From an uncultured Flavobacteriales bacterium (GTDB taxonomy: Bacteria > Bacteroidota > Bacteroidia > Flavobacteriales_D > Sanyastnellaceae), in NCBI GenBank assembly GCA_905478325.1, contig CAJQIB010000008.1:62001-126000 (forward strand): DNA of 64,000 bases, given 5' to 3'. The number at the start of each line of letters is the position of its first letter. The stretch's first letter is position 1. Both the position numbers and the translations under genes were made by a program. The notes beneath the pieces were generated by a model, which was not told the DNA's origin, ran no database searches, and saw only the letters and a program-made list of their open reading frames with translations. Below, piece by piece: positions 8,535 through 17,304 of the stretch.

Positions 8535-9749
8535 ATGAGTGAACAGCCCATTAACTGCTCTTTTTGCGGCAGAAGTAAAGACGATGTTACGGTTCTCATT
8601 GCAGGAGTTACGGGCCACATCTGTGACCATTGCATTGAACAGGCCGAAAGCATCATTCGCGAGGAACGCGTGCAGAAATCAACTGCACCCGATCTCGACC
8701 TGAAGATTCCTTCTGAAATCAAGCAGCATCTCGATGAGTACATCATCGGACAAGAAAGTGCGAAGCGTACCATTAGCGTAGCCGTTTATAACCACTACAA
8801 AAGATTGTCCTACACTCCCACAGGGGATGATGTGGAGATTGACAAGGCCAACGTGATCATGATCGGTCAAACTGGCACCGGAAAAACACTGATTGCACGG
8901 TCCATAGCGCGCATGCTTGACGTGCCTTTCTGCATTGCTGACGCGACTGTTTTGACAGAAGCCGGCTACGTTGGTGAAGACGTCGAAAGTGTTCTTTCCC
9001 GCTTGCTTCAAAGTGCTGACTTTGATGTAGAACGTGCAGAACGTGGCATTGTCTTCATTGACGAAATTGACAAAATCGCACGCAAAAGCGACAACCCTTC
9101 CATCACACGTGACGTGAGCGGCGAAGGGGTTCAACAAGCTCTTTTGAAGCTCCTCGAAGGCGCAGATGTGAGCGTTCCACCGCAAGGGGGACGAAAGCAT
9201 CCTGAACAGAAACTCATCAGTATCAACACGAAGAACATCCTGTTCATTTGTGGCGGTGCATTTTCTGGAATAGAACAAATCATCGAACGCCGGATCAAGC
9301 GCTCGTCGATGGGATATCAACAAGATGGGATTTCAATTGAATCCGATGAAATCCTTCAATATGTCGCCCCTGTAGACTTGCGAAGTTTCGGTTTAATTCC
9401 AGAGTTGATTGGTCGTTTTCCAGTCATCACCTACCTGCAAGAGTTAAGCCCTGCTGCCTTGCGACGTATTTTGGTTGAACCCAAAAACGCCTTGTGCAAG
9501 CAGTACATTCGGCTCTTCGAAATGGATGATATTGAACTGAAATTCGAAGGTTCAGGACTTGATTACATGGTTGAAAAAGCCGTGGAATTCAAATTGGGTG
9601 CACGAGGATTGCGAAGCATCATGGAAGCCATTTTGAATGACGCGATGTTTGAAATGCCTGGAACTGAAAACAAAACGTTGACGGTCAACCGCGCCTATGC
9701 GGAAAGCCGGTTCGACGAAGATTCCCAAACTGGCCTCAAGGTGGCCTGA
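8535..9749 (+). CDS. clpX: ClpX AAA+ unfoldase of the ClpXP protease
   Basis: A 404-residue unfoldase. Order of motifs: N-terminal zinc-binding domain with Cys8, Cys11, Cys30 and Cys33; Walker A GQTGTGKT (111-118); pore loop GYVG (144-147); Walker B FIDEID (174-179); then sensor motifs and the C-terminal helical subdomain. All key residues are present. It hands substrates to ClpP, encoded 27 nt upstream, and is followed 8 nt later by mutS, suggesting one operon clpP-clpX-mutS. Confidence 0.97.
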   Translation: MSEQPINCSFCGRSKDDVTVLIAGVTGHICDHCIEQAESIIREERVQKSTAPDLDLKIPSEIKQHLDEYIIGQESAKRTISVAVYNHYKRLSYTPTGDDVEIDKANVIMIGQTGTGKTLIARSIARMLDVPFCIADATVLTEAGYVGEDVESVLSRLLQSADFDVERAERGIVFIDEIDKIARKSDNPSITRDVSGEGVQQALLKLLEGADVSVPPQGGRKHPEQKLISINTKNILFICGGAFSGIEQIIERRIKRSSMGYQQDGISIESDEILQYVAPVDLRSFGLIPELIGRFPVITYLQELSPAALRRILVEPKNALCKQYIRLFEMDDIELKFEGSGLDYMVEKAVEFKLGARGLRSIMEAILNDAMFEMPGTENKTLTVNRAYAESRFDEDSQTGLKVA

Positions 9750-9757
9750 CCAGTCAA

Positions 9758-12415
9758 ATGGCCAGGAAGGAAACACCCCTGATGCAGCAATACAATCGGG
9801 TAAAGACCAAATACCCGGATACCTTGCTGCTCTTTCGGGTGGGTGATTTCTATGAAACGTTTGGAGAAGATGCGATCACAGCCTCAGGCGTGCTCAACAT
9901 CGTTTTAACGAAAAGGGGGAACGGCAGTGCTTCAGAAATTGAACTTGCTGGATTTCCGCACCACTCCTTGGATAATTACCTTCCGCGATTGGTTCGCGCT
10001 GGGCACCGGGTTGCTGTGTGTGATCAACTGGAGGACCCAAAGCAGGCGGTTGGAATTGTCAAACGCGGTGTCACCGAACTGGTAACACCCGGAGTCTCCT
10101 ACCACGACCAAGTTCTTCAATCATCGAGCAACAACTATTTGGCCGCGATTCATTGGTCAAAAAAGGGGTGCGGACTTGCGATGCTTGATATTTCGACCGG
10201 AGATTTCAGCGCAGCAGAAGGGTCCGTTGATTTGATCGAAAGACTTCTTCGCGTGCACCAGCCCTCAGAATTACTCTGCTCCAAACCCCTTGAATCAGAA
10301 ATACGAAATCGATTCGGTGCAGATTGGCAACTCAGTCGATTGGATGATTGGGTTTTTAAACAGGATTATGCGGTTGAACGCATCCACAATCAATTTGAAA
10401 GCGGCTCCTTAAAGGGGTTTGGTTTGGCGAACTCAACGCATGCCACCATCGCCTCTGGCGCCATTCTGCACTACCTCGAACACGCACAACATGACCGTCC
10501 AAAACATGTGCGTCACATCCGTAAACTCACGGAAGATGGAACCCTGTGGCTCGATCGGTTTACCATCCGGAACTTAGAAATTCTCCAACCCTCCCACGAG
10601 GACGGCATGTCCTTGGTGAAAACAATGGACCGTACGGGATCTCCAATGGGAGCCCGTTGTCTCCGGCGGTGGCTCGTGATGCCACTCACCGACGTTTCCG
10701 CTATTGAACAGCGCCACGAGGCGGTTGATGTTTTTTTGCAAGAAGAGGAAATGCGTCGTGCGATCAAAGGCCGCTTGTCTTCCATGGGCGACTTGGAGCG
10801 TTTGGCTTCTAAGGCCAGTTCTGGCCGTATCAATCCGCGTGAAATGGTGCAACTGAGGCATGGTCTTCGAAGCACACATGCCATCGCCGACATAACCGCG
10901 GGACAGGATGCACTCATCTCCTACTTGGAGCGTCTGACACCATGTGATGCCCTGCTTCGACGATTGGATACTGAATTGGAAGACGAAGCTCCCTTGTCTG
11001 TGAGCAAAGGGGCTGTGATCAAGCCCGGAGTGAATGAAGAGCTTGACGATCTCCGCAGATTGAAACACGACGCGAAAAGCGCATTGGATGCTATCTGCGA
11101 GCGGGAGACGAAGCGAACAGGAATCTCATCGCTTAAAATTGACTACAACCAAGTATTCGGATACTACCTCGAAGTTCGGAACACCCACAAAGACAAAGTT
11201 CCTGAGGAGTGGATTCGGAAACAGACATTGACCCAAGCTGAACGGTACATCACGGAAGAGCTTAAAGAACTTGAAACCCGCATTTTAGACGCGCAGGAAC
11301 GCTCGGGACGGCTGGAGCAAGCGTGTTATGACAAGCTTGTCCTTGCCGTCGGAGAAGACATTGCAGCGTTACAAGAAAACGCCCTGATCATGGGGCAATT
11401 GGATGTCCTTTCGAGTCTGGCGGAATTGGCCGACTCCGGCAGCTACGTGAGGCCAAGAATGCATTTGGAACACGGTATTCGCATTGCGCAAGGAAGACAT
11501 CCGGTCATCGAACGGGCCCTTCCCCCTGGAGAAACGTACATCGCCAATGATGTCACGCTCGATAGCGAGCATGCACAAATCCTCATGATTACAGGACCCA
11601 ACATGGCTGGAAAATCCGCCTTGTTACGCCAAACGGCCATCATTAGTTTGATGGCACAGATGGGGTCATTCGTGCCAGCTGCTTCTGCCGATTTGGGCGT
11701 TCTGGACCGAATTTTCACCCGCGTGGGAGCCTCAGACAACATTTCTTCAGGCGAATCCACCTTCATGGTGGAGATGAATGAAACGGCCTCCATCCTCAAC
11801 AATCTGACTTCTCGAAGTTTGATTCTTCTTGATGAAATTGGGAGAGGCACAAGCACCTATGATGGAGTGAGTATCGCTTGGGCCATCGCAGAATTTCTTC
11901 ATCAAAACCCCAATACGCGCCCTCTCACCTTGTTTGCAACCCACTACCATGAATTGAATGCCATGCAGGATCGATTTCCTCGCATTCGAAATTTCAATGT
12001 GAGCGTGCGAGAGGTCAATCAACAAATCGTTTTCTTACGAAAATTGGTCGCTGGCGGGAGCAACCATTCATTTGGAATTCATGTCGCCAAATTGGCCGGT
12101 ATGCCCAAGTCCATAGTGCGCAGGTCTGAAGAAGTCCTTCGAGAACTCGAAACCCGCCGAACCGACTGGGATCAATCGACACAGAATGGGACAGGACCAC
12201 AGGTTCAGCGCGTCTCATTGCCAACGGCTTCCGATGTGCAATTGAGCTTTTTTCAACTTGACGACCCCGTTTTAGAACAAGTCAGGGAGCAGATTTTGGA
12301 TTTAAATATTGACACGCTGACTCCATTGGATGCTTTGCTCAAGCTACATGAGATCAAGAAAGCAGTCAGTGGAGCAAGCCCGTCCAACGAAGGGTTATTT
12401 GACTCACAGCCATGA
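9758..12415 (+). CDS. mutS: DNA mismatch repair protein MutS
   Basis: An 885-residue MutS that recognises mispairs and starts mismatch repair. The mismatch-reading Phe-x-Glu motif is F31-Y-E33 in VGDFYETFG; the Walker A motif GPNMAGKS is near residue 612 and Walker B LILLDEIGRGTST near 690. The C-terminus keeps the small dimerisation region ending in LTPLDALLKLHEIK. Length is normal. It starts 8 nt after clpX. The final TGA overlaps the ATG of a short interrupted ORF downstream. MutL is not in the window. Confidence 0.97.
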   Translation: MARKETPLMQQYNRVKTKYPDTLLLFRVGDFYETFGEDAITASGVLNIVLTKRGNGSASEIELAGFPHHSLDNYLPRLVRAGHRVAVCDQLEDPKQAVGIVKRGVTELVTPGVSYHDQVLQSSSNNYLAAIHWSKKGCGLAMLDISTGDFSAAEGSVDLIERLLRVHQPSELLCSKPLESEIRNRFGADWQLSRLDDWVFKQDYAVERIHNQFESGSLKGFGLANSTHATIASGAILHYLEHAQHDRPKHVRHIRKLTEDGTLWLDRFTIRNLEILQPSHEDGMSLVKTMDRTGSPMGARCLRRWLVMPLTDVSAIEQRHEAVDVFLQEEEMRRAIKGRLSSMGDLERLASKASSGRINPREMVQLRHGLRSTHAIADITAGQDALISYLERLTPCDALLRRLDTELEDEAPLSVSKGAVIKPGVNEELDDLRRLKHDAKSALDAICERETKRTGISSLKIDYNQVFGYYLEVRNTHKDKVPEEWIRKQTLTQAERYITEELKELETRILDAQERSGRLEQACYDKLVLAVGEDIAALQENALIMGQLDVLSSLAELADSGSYVRPRMHLEHGIRIAQGRHPVIERALPPGETYIANDVTLDSEHAQILMITGPNMAGKSALLRQTAIISLMAQMGSFVPAASADLGVLDRIFTRVGASDNISSGESTFMVEMNETASILNNLTSRSLILLDEIGRGTSTYDGVSIAWAIAEFLHQNPNTRPLTLFATHYHELNAMQDRFPRIRNFNVSVREVNQQIVFLRKLVAGGSNHSFGIHVAKLAGMPKSIVRRSEEVLRELETRRTDWDQSTQNGTGPQVQRVSLPTASDVQLSFFQLDDPVLEQVREQILDLNIDTLTPLDALLKLHEIKKAVSGASPSNEGLFDSQP

Positions 12416-12609
12416 ATTCAAGAGATCAACTATCGCGTGAGATCATCGCCCCCATTCCAGGCAGCCGCCCGCAAACACACGGTTGGGGACTCGAAGACTA
12501 TCGAAAATTGGTCAGGAAACACCAGGGAAACTAGATTCAAATTGTCGAAACAACTGACGAAAGTGAAATCGTTCCTCGCTTGCTAAAGGCCCTAGGAAAC
12601 ATCACGTGA
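12412..12609 (+). pseudogene. Short ORF overlapping the mutS stop, interrupted by an in-frame TAG
   Basis: An ATG at 12412 overlaps the mutS stop (ATGA) and opens 40 codons (MNSRDQLSREIIAPIPGSRP...). These end at TAG 12532-12534, but the same frame continues for another 24 codons (IQIVETTDESEIVPRLLKAL...) to TGA at 12607-12609. Neither half is recognised. The stretch fills the 220-nt gap between mutS and the convergent ald gene, where nothing else is visible. It may be a decayed small gene, a genuine 40-residue peptide with a chance open continuation, or plain spacer. Confidence 0.3.
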
Positions 12610-12635
12610 CAACGTGACCGCAGGCGGACATTCCG

Positions 12636-13853
12636 TTAAAGTGTCGCCAGCAACAAGTCCAAGTCTTTGTAAGGCAGCTTCGATTCTAAGGCCAATCCAG
12701 GGTGGGTCAAATTGCCATTGAACATGTACACCCCTGATCGCGCGAGCCGATTTTGCTTGACTGAAGCCTCAACACCGCCATCTGCGGCAAACTCAAGCAA
12801 CAAAGGAGCCATGATGTTACTCAACGCCTTCGAAGCGGTTCTACTCACCCGAGAAGGGATATTGGGAACACAGTAATGAATCACGTCCATTTCAATGTAG
12901 GTCGGACGTTCATGTGACGTAATACGGCTTGACTCAAAACAACCTCCCCGGTCAATGGTCACATCGACCACGACTGATCCTTTTTGCATTCCAGCCACCA
13001 TGGGCTCAGAAACGACCATCGGACTGCGCTGGCCTGTTCCTCGAATCGCCCCGATCGCAACATCTGCTGTGCGCAGTGCTTCACTCAGAACTGAAGGCTG
13101 AAGTGTTGACGTCCACAACCGTTGTCCGAGCGCATTTTGCAGCCGAATTAATCGGTTGGGGCTGTCGTCAAATAGTTTAACAGTCGCGCCCAAACCCAAC
13201 GCAGATCGTGCCGCAAATTCACCAACGGTTCCAGCCCCGATAATCACCACCTCGGTCGGAGGAACTCCGGAAACCCCGCCAAACAAAGCACCTCTTCCAT
13301 CCGGTCCTGCGAGCAACTCGCCAGCCATTAATACCGCCGAATTCCCTGCGATTTCGCCCATCGCGCGAACCAAGGGAAAGATGCCATTTTCATTTTGGAT
13401 GAAGTCCCATGCAATGGCCGTAATCTTCTTTGCAGCCAATGCCGCCAACAAGCCTGTTGGCTGAACAGTCCACTGCAATGCACTGATCAATGTCTGACGC
13501 ATCCCCATCAATTCAACCTCCTCCATTGTAGGGGGCTCAACTTTGATGACCATCGCTGTCTGAAAAGCCTGACGCCGATCGTAAACAATGCGTGCTCCTG
13601 ACTCACTGTAATCCGAATCAGAGTAATGCGCTTGCTCTCCCGCGCCCGCTTCAATCAAGACCTGATGGCCTCTCGCTACCAACAGCGCAACCGCCTCAGG
13701 CACCAATGCCACACGTTTTTCCTGCAAACTCTCTTCCTTGGGAATCCCAATGACCAGCTCGCTTGATTTCGACGTGATTTGCAACACTTCTTCCTGAGGA
13801 AGGAGAGCTGCCTCACGCGCTAGAGATTGGATGCCTTTACTTTTTTCGTTCAT
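12636..13853 (-). CDS. ald: Alanine dehydrogenase
   Basis: A 405-residue protein of the alanine dehydrogenase / pyridine nucleotide transhydrogenase family, which interconverts L-alanine and pyruvate plus ammonia with NAD. The family N-terminal motif GIPKEESLQEKRVALVPE is at ~55-72 and the NAD-binding glycine motif IIGAGTVGEFAA near residue 205. The C-terminus ends KLPYKDLDLLLATL as in other Bacteroidota members. An N-terminal extension of ~50 residues, relative to Bacillus Ald, is normal in this phylum. It is convergent with mutS and 29 nt downstream of tsaE on the same strand, following the porX-tsaE-ald order that I recall from other Bacteroidota. Confidence 0.88.
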   Translation of the reverse strand: MNEKSKGIQSLAREAALLPQEEVLQITSKSSELVIGIPKEESLQEKRVALVPEAVALLVARGHQVLIEAGAGEQAHYSDSDYSESGARIVYDRRQAFQTAMVIKVEPPTMEEVELMGMRQTLISALQWTVQPTGLLAALAAKKITAIAWDFIQNENGIFPLVRAMGEIAGNSAVLMAGELLAGPDGRGALFGGVSGVPPTEVVIIGAGTVGEFAARSALGLGATVKLFDDSPNRLIRLQNALGQRLWTSTLQPSVLSEALRTADVAIGAIRGTGQRSPMVVSEPMVAGMQKGSVVVDVTIDRGGCFESSRITSHERPTYIEMDVIHYCVPNIPSRVSRTASKALSNIMAPLLLEFAADGGVEASVKQNRLARSGVYMFNGNLTHPGLALESKLPYKDLDLLLATL

Positions 13854-13882
13854 GTCCGGATGTCAAAGTACTAAATCCAACG

Positions 13883-14377
13883 CTAGGATGCTTGCACTTG
13901 CCAAAGAATCGCTCGACGACCAGGAGAATCCAACGTGTCTTCCACCAATAATTCAAGGAGCAAGGCATCAGGAGGCATCAGTCCGGGAGCCCGTTCAGGC
14001 CATTCCACTAAATTCAAACCATCCGCTTCAAAATACTCGGACAGCCCCAAATCCCACGCTTCTTCTTCACCGCTTAAGCGGTACAAGTCATGATGAAAGA
14101 TGGGCCATTCTCCTGCTTTGTACGCATTGACCAATCCAAATGTCGCGCTAGCCGTTTCTCCATTCACCCCCCAGATTTGGCACAACGCGTTGACCAACGT
14201 GGTCTTGCCTGCCCCCATCGGTCCATGCAACGCCACCACACCGGAATAGCCTCCATGACCAAGCGGTGTTAGCACCTGCTTGAACGCCTCATGTAAACGC
14301 ACCGCTACGGCATCCAATCCCTCAAGTGAATACCAGTCTGAGTCAAAAACTCTTTGTTGTTTTGTGGGTGTGGTCAT
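13883..14377 (-). CDS. tsaE: tRNA threonylcarbamoyladenosine biosynthesis ATPase
   Basis: A 164-residue P-loop ATPase that drives the TsaBDE complex in making t6A37 on ANN-decoding tRNAs. Walker A is GPMGAGKTT (~52-60); the family motifs HHDLYRL and LVEWPE follow at the expected spacing. Length is typical. Its ATG overlaps the porX stop by 4 nt (ATGA), so it is translationally coupled to a secretion regulator with which it has no obvious functional link. tsaB and tsaD are not in the window. Confidence 0.93.
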   Translation of the reverse strand: MTTPTKQQRVFDSDWYSLEGLDAVAVRLHEAFKQVLTPLGHGGYSGVVALHGPMGAGKTTLVNALCQIWGVNGETASATFGLVNAYKAGEWPIFHHDLYRLSGEEEAWDLGLSEYFEADGLNLVEWPERAPGLMPPDALLLELLVEDTLDSPGRRAILWQVQAS

Positions 14378-15948
14378 ACGGATTCAATGGGATCCAACTC
14401 AACCCATGGGATGATCACTTCCTCCAACGAAATGCCCCCGTGTTGAAACGAGTCTTTGAAATTCTGGGCGAAGTGATGGTAGTTGTTGGGATATACCAAA
14501 AAGTCATCTTCTCGCGCAAAAATATACGATGAGCTCACCTGTGGCCGGGGCAATCCAAAGGCTTGCGGATCGCGAACTTCAAACACATCCGAAGCTTTGT
14601 AGCCTAAATTCCTACCGACTTTATACCGCAAGTTGGAATTGGTTTTCCGGTCACCCTTCACTTGGATGGGATTGGACACCCTTACGGTACCGTGATCGGT
14701 GGTGATGACTACACGCGCATTGAATTCCGCCATTTGATCAAACAGCTCTCGAAGGGCGCTATGCTCAAACCATGAAAGCGTGAGCGAACGGTACGCCGCG
14801 TCGTCTTCTGCCAACTCTTTGAGGACGTCCATTTCTGTACGCGCATGAGACAACATATCGACGAAATTGTAAACGACGGCGGTGATATCGTTCTCCTTTG
14901 TTCGATGAAACTGGTCCACCAATTTTCTCCCAGCGGCAAGGTTGGTCACTTTGTGATAGCCTGACTTCCCCTTAAAATCAAGTCGCTTGAGCAGCTGATC
15001 AAATAGCTCTGCCTCATATTTGTTTTTGCTTCCCTCCTGGTCTTCATCTACCCAATATTCAGGATAAACCCGTGCGATCTCTGCAGGAGTTAATCCCGCA
15101 AACAAGGCATTTCGGGCGTATTGGGTTGCCGTCGGTAACATCGAGAAATAGGGTTCTGTGCGAACAACCCGGAAACGATCGAGCAACATGGGTTCGATCA
15201 TCCGCCACTGATCCATCCGAAGGTTGTCAATGACGACGAGATAAACCGGTCGATCAGAACCCGCATCAGCCAGTACTTGTGGCAACCTCTCGGTCAACAA
15301 TTGATGAGACAAGGTCGGATGGTCATCACCCGGTGCCGCCATCCACTCCTCATACGAGGTTTGATAAAACTTCGAAAACTGCCGATCGGCATCTTTGAAT
15401 TGCATCTCCAATACATCCCGCATTCCTGCATCATCGGACCGTTCAAGTTCCAATTTCCAATGCACCAACCGCTCGTAAATTGCGGTCCAATCAGCCGCAT
15501 CCAATCGCCCCATCATCTGCATGGACAACTCACGAAATTCGCGCTGGTAGTCGGTCATCGCCTTTTCACTGACCAATCGCTTTTCATCCAAGTTCTTCTT
15601 TACGGCAAGTAAAATCTGATTGGGATTCACCGGCTTGATCAAGTAATCACTGATTTTGGAACCAATGGCCTCTTCCATGATGTGTTCTTCCTCACTTTTT
15701 GTAATCATAATCACCGGCAGGTGAGGCCGTTTTTCTTTGATACGCTGCAACGTTTCCAATCCGTTCAAGCCAGGCATCTGTTCATCTAGGAAAACCAGGT
15801 CAAAAACCTGTTCTGCAAGCAACTCAAGGGCCTCGACCCCACTGTTAACGGCAGTCACATGAAACCCCTTACCTTCTAAAAAGAGTACGTGTGGACGTAA
15901 GAGTTCAATTTCATCATCCGCCCATAAAATTCGTGGAGTTCGCTGCAT
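14374..15948 (-). CDS. porX: PorX, response regulator with PglZ effector domain (type 9 secretion)
   Basis: A ~524-residue protein with a CheY-like receiver (phospho-acceptor Asp55 in VFLDEQMPG; acidic pair in WADDE), a helical linker, and a PglZ/alkaline-phosphatase-superfamily domain with VVIDNLRMDQW, TATQYARNALFAGL and VITTDHGTV, where the metal ligands and nucleophile Thr are expected. In Porphyromonas and Flavobacterium PorX controls type 9 secretion genes with its kinase PorY and a sigma factor. PorY is not in the window. The start is ATG 15948 (MQRTPRILWADDE); a TTG 21 nt upstream lies inside a promoter box. It is coupled to tsaE. Confidence 0.93.
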   Translation of the reverse strand: MQRTPRILWADDEIELLRPHVLFLEGKGFHVTAVNSGVEALELLAEQVFDLVFLDEQMPGLNGLETLQRIKEKRPHLPVIMITKSEEEHIMEEAIGSKISDYLIKPVNPNQILLAVKKNLDEKRLVSEKAMTDYQREFRELSMQMMGRLDAADWTAIYERLVHWKLELERSDDAGMRDVLEMQFKDADRQFSKFYQTSYEEWMAAPGDDHPTLSHQLLTERLPQVLADAGSDRPVYLVVIDNLRMDQWRMIEPMLLDRFRVVRTEPYFSMLPTATQYARNALFAGLTPAEIARVYPEYWVDEDQEGSKNKYEAELFDQLLKRLDFKGKSGYHKVTNLAAGRKLVDQFHRTKENDITAVVYNFVDMLSHARTEMDVLKELAEDDAAYRSLTLSWFEHSALRELFDQMAEFNARVVITTDHGTVRVSNPIQVKGDRKTNSNLRYKVGRNLGYKASDVFEVRDPQAFGLPRPQVSSSYIFAREDDFLVYPNNYHHFAQNFKDSFQHGGISLEEVIIPWVELDPIESV

Positions 15949-15966
15949 CGTTTCAAAGTGTCTGTT

Positions 15967-15995
15967 CAAAGGTAAGTCCGAGGTGGTCGCAACAA
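15967..15995 (-). promoter_or_regulatory. Consensus promoter of porX
   Basis: Minus-strand TTG at 15995-15993, spacer 18, exact -7 box TACCTTTG at 15974-15967. The expected transcript starts near 15963, giving a leader of about 15 nt before the porX ATG at 15948. It also rules out the TTG at 15969 as the start codon. Confidence 0.65.
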
Positions 15996-16051
15996 GTTAT
16001 CTTGCGGCAATTCTCAACGCAGTTGCTCCCCATTTCTTATCTGGCCCGAAG

Positions 16052-17284
16052 ATGCTGAATCACAACAAACACAAAATTCTCAACGATCCGGTTTACGGAT
16101 TCATTACAATCCAGCACGCACTCACGTTTGATCTATTGGATCATCCGCACATGCAACGACTCCGTCGCATCTCACAACTCGGGCTTTCACACCTTGTTTA
16201 TCCAGGGGCCGTGCACAACAGGTTTCATCATGCCATCGGTGCCATGCACTTGATGCAAGAGGCGATTTCTGTGTTGCGATCGAAAGGTGTAGAAATTAAC
16301 GAAGTCGAATCAGAAGGTGCCTGCGCAGCCATCTTGTTGCATGACATCGGTCATGGACCCTTTAGTCATGCTTTGGAGCACAGCATTGTCACAGGAGTCA
16401 ACCACGAGGACATTTCTGTTCTGATCATGAACCGCCTCAACGAAGAAATGCATGGAGCGTTAGATACAGCCATCGCTATTTTCAATGACCATCACCCCAA
16501 GCGGTTTCTACACCAACTGATTTCGTCCCAATTGGACATGGACCGGTTGGACTACTTGTCCCGTGATAGTTTTTATTCGGGCGTTGCCGAGGGCCGTGTG
16601 GGAAGTGAGCGCATCATCAAAATGCTGGCGGTCGAGAATGGACAATTGGTCGTTGAAGAAAAGGGCATTTATTCGATAGAGAAATTCGTCATGGCACGGC
16701 GGCTGATGTACTGGCAGGTTTACCTGCATCGAACGGTTCTTTGTGCAGAATTCATGCTGATGTCCGCACTCAAAAGAGCCAAGCATGTCGCACAAACGGA
16801 CGCCACATTGTTCTCTACCCCGGCCTTGCATATTTTCTTGCACGAGTCACTCGATAAAGCGCGGTTCATGGCAGACCCGAGTATTCTAGACCGCTTTTGT
16901 CAATTGGATGATAGCGACATCCTTTGCGCCTTGAAAGCATGGCAGCATCATTCCGACCCCATCTTGAGTGACTTGAGTCGTCGCATCATCAACAGGGACT
17001 TGTTTCAAATCGAACTGCGTTCCCAAGCGTTCTCAAAGGACGAGTTGGACACTCAACTTGAACGCGTGGCTAAAGCACTCAGCCTCTCCATGGAGGATGC
17101 CAGTTACTTTGTAATCAGCGAGCGTATCGACAATCGCATCTATGAGTCTGGCGGCATCAATATCCGGTTTAAGGACGGAAGCATCCAAGATTTTGGAGAT
17201 GCCTCAGATCACTGGAACAGAGAAAACTTGACCACGTTAGTGGTCAAGTCTTTCCTCTGTTATCCAAAAAATTTAAAGGCCTAA
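16052..17284 (+). CDS. HD-domain phosphohydrolase (dNTPase-like)
   Basis: A ~410-residue HD-superfamily protein. Metal-binding residues are visible: H59/H60 in NRFHHAIGAMH, the HD pair in LLHDIGHGPFSHALEH (~97-110), and the later LDMDRLDYL aspartates. It is related to dGTP triphosphohydrolases and other nucleotide HD hydrolases; the substrate has not been assigned here. The ATG at 16052 gives MLNHNKHKILNDPVYGF, matching the usual N-terminus (NDPVYGFI) of Bacteroidota homologues; an upstream GTG at 15983 would overlap the porX promoter region. It is divergent from porX and convergent with rng. Confidence 0.85.
   Translation: MLNHNKHKILNDPVYGFITIQHALTFDLLDHPHMQRLRRISQLGLSHLVYPGAVHNRFHHAIGAMHLMQEAISVLRSKGVEINEVESEGACAAILLHDIGHGPFSHALEHSIVTGVNHEDISVLIMNRLNEEMHGALDTAIAIFNDHHPKRFLHQLISSQLDMDRLDYLSRDSFYSGVAEGRVGSERIIKMLAVENGQLVVEEKGIYSIEKFVMARRLMYWQVYLHRTVLCAEFMLMSALKRAKHVAQTDATLFSTPALHIFLHESLDKARFMADPSILDRFCQLDDSDILCALKAWQHHSDPILSDLSRRIINRDLFQIELRSQAFSKDELDTQLERVAKALSLSMEDASYFVISERIDNRIYESGGINIRFKDGSIQDFGDASDHWNRENLTTLVVKSFLCYPKNLKA
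17226..17249 (-). terminator. Probable terminator hairpin for rng, inside the HD-gene 3' end
   Basis: A perfect 10-bp stem (ACTTGACCAC, loop GTTA, GTGGTCAAGT) lies in the last codons of the HD gene. On the minus strand it is followed by TTTTCTCTGTT, a fair U-rich tract, 56 nt after the rng stop. On the plus strand CTTTCCTCTGTTAT follows, so it could act in both directions. Confidence 0.45.
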
Positions 17285-17304
17285 GCAATCAATAGCACAC
17301 GCTA

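Noticed and set aside
12532-12534. Pyrrolysine or other recoding at the in-frame TAG
   Set aside because: No pyl gene or recoding element is visible and TAG ends other genes here normally (for example gldE and the PP2C phosphatase).
15969-15983. Longer starts for porX (TTG 15969) and the HD gene (GTG 15983)
   Set aside because: They would put start codons inside the porX promoter; homologous N-termini fit ATG 15948 and ATG 16052.
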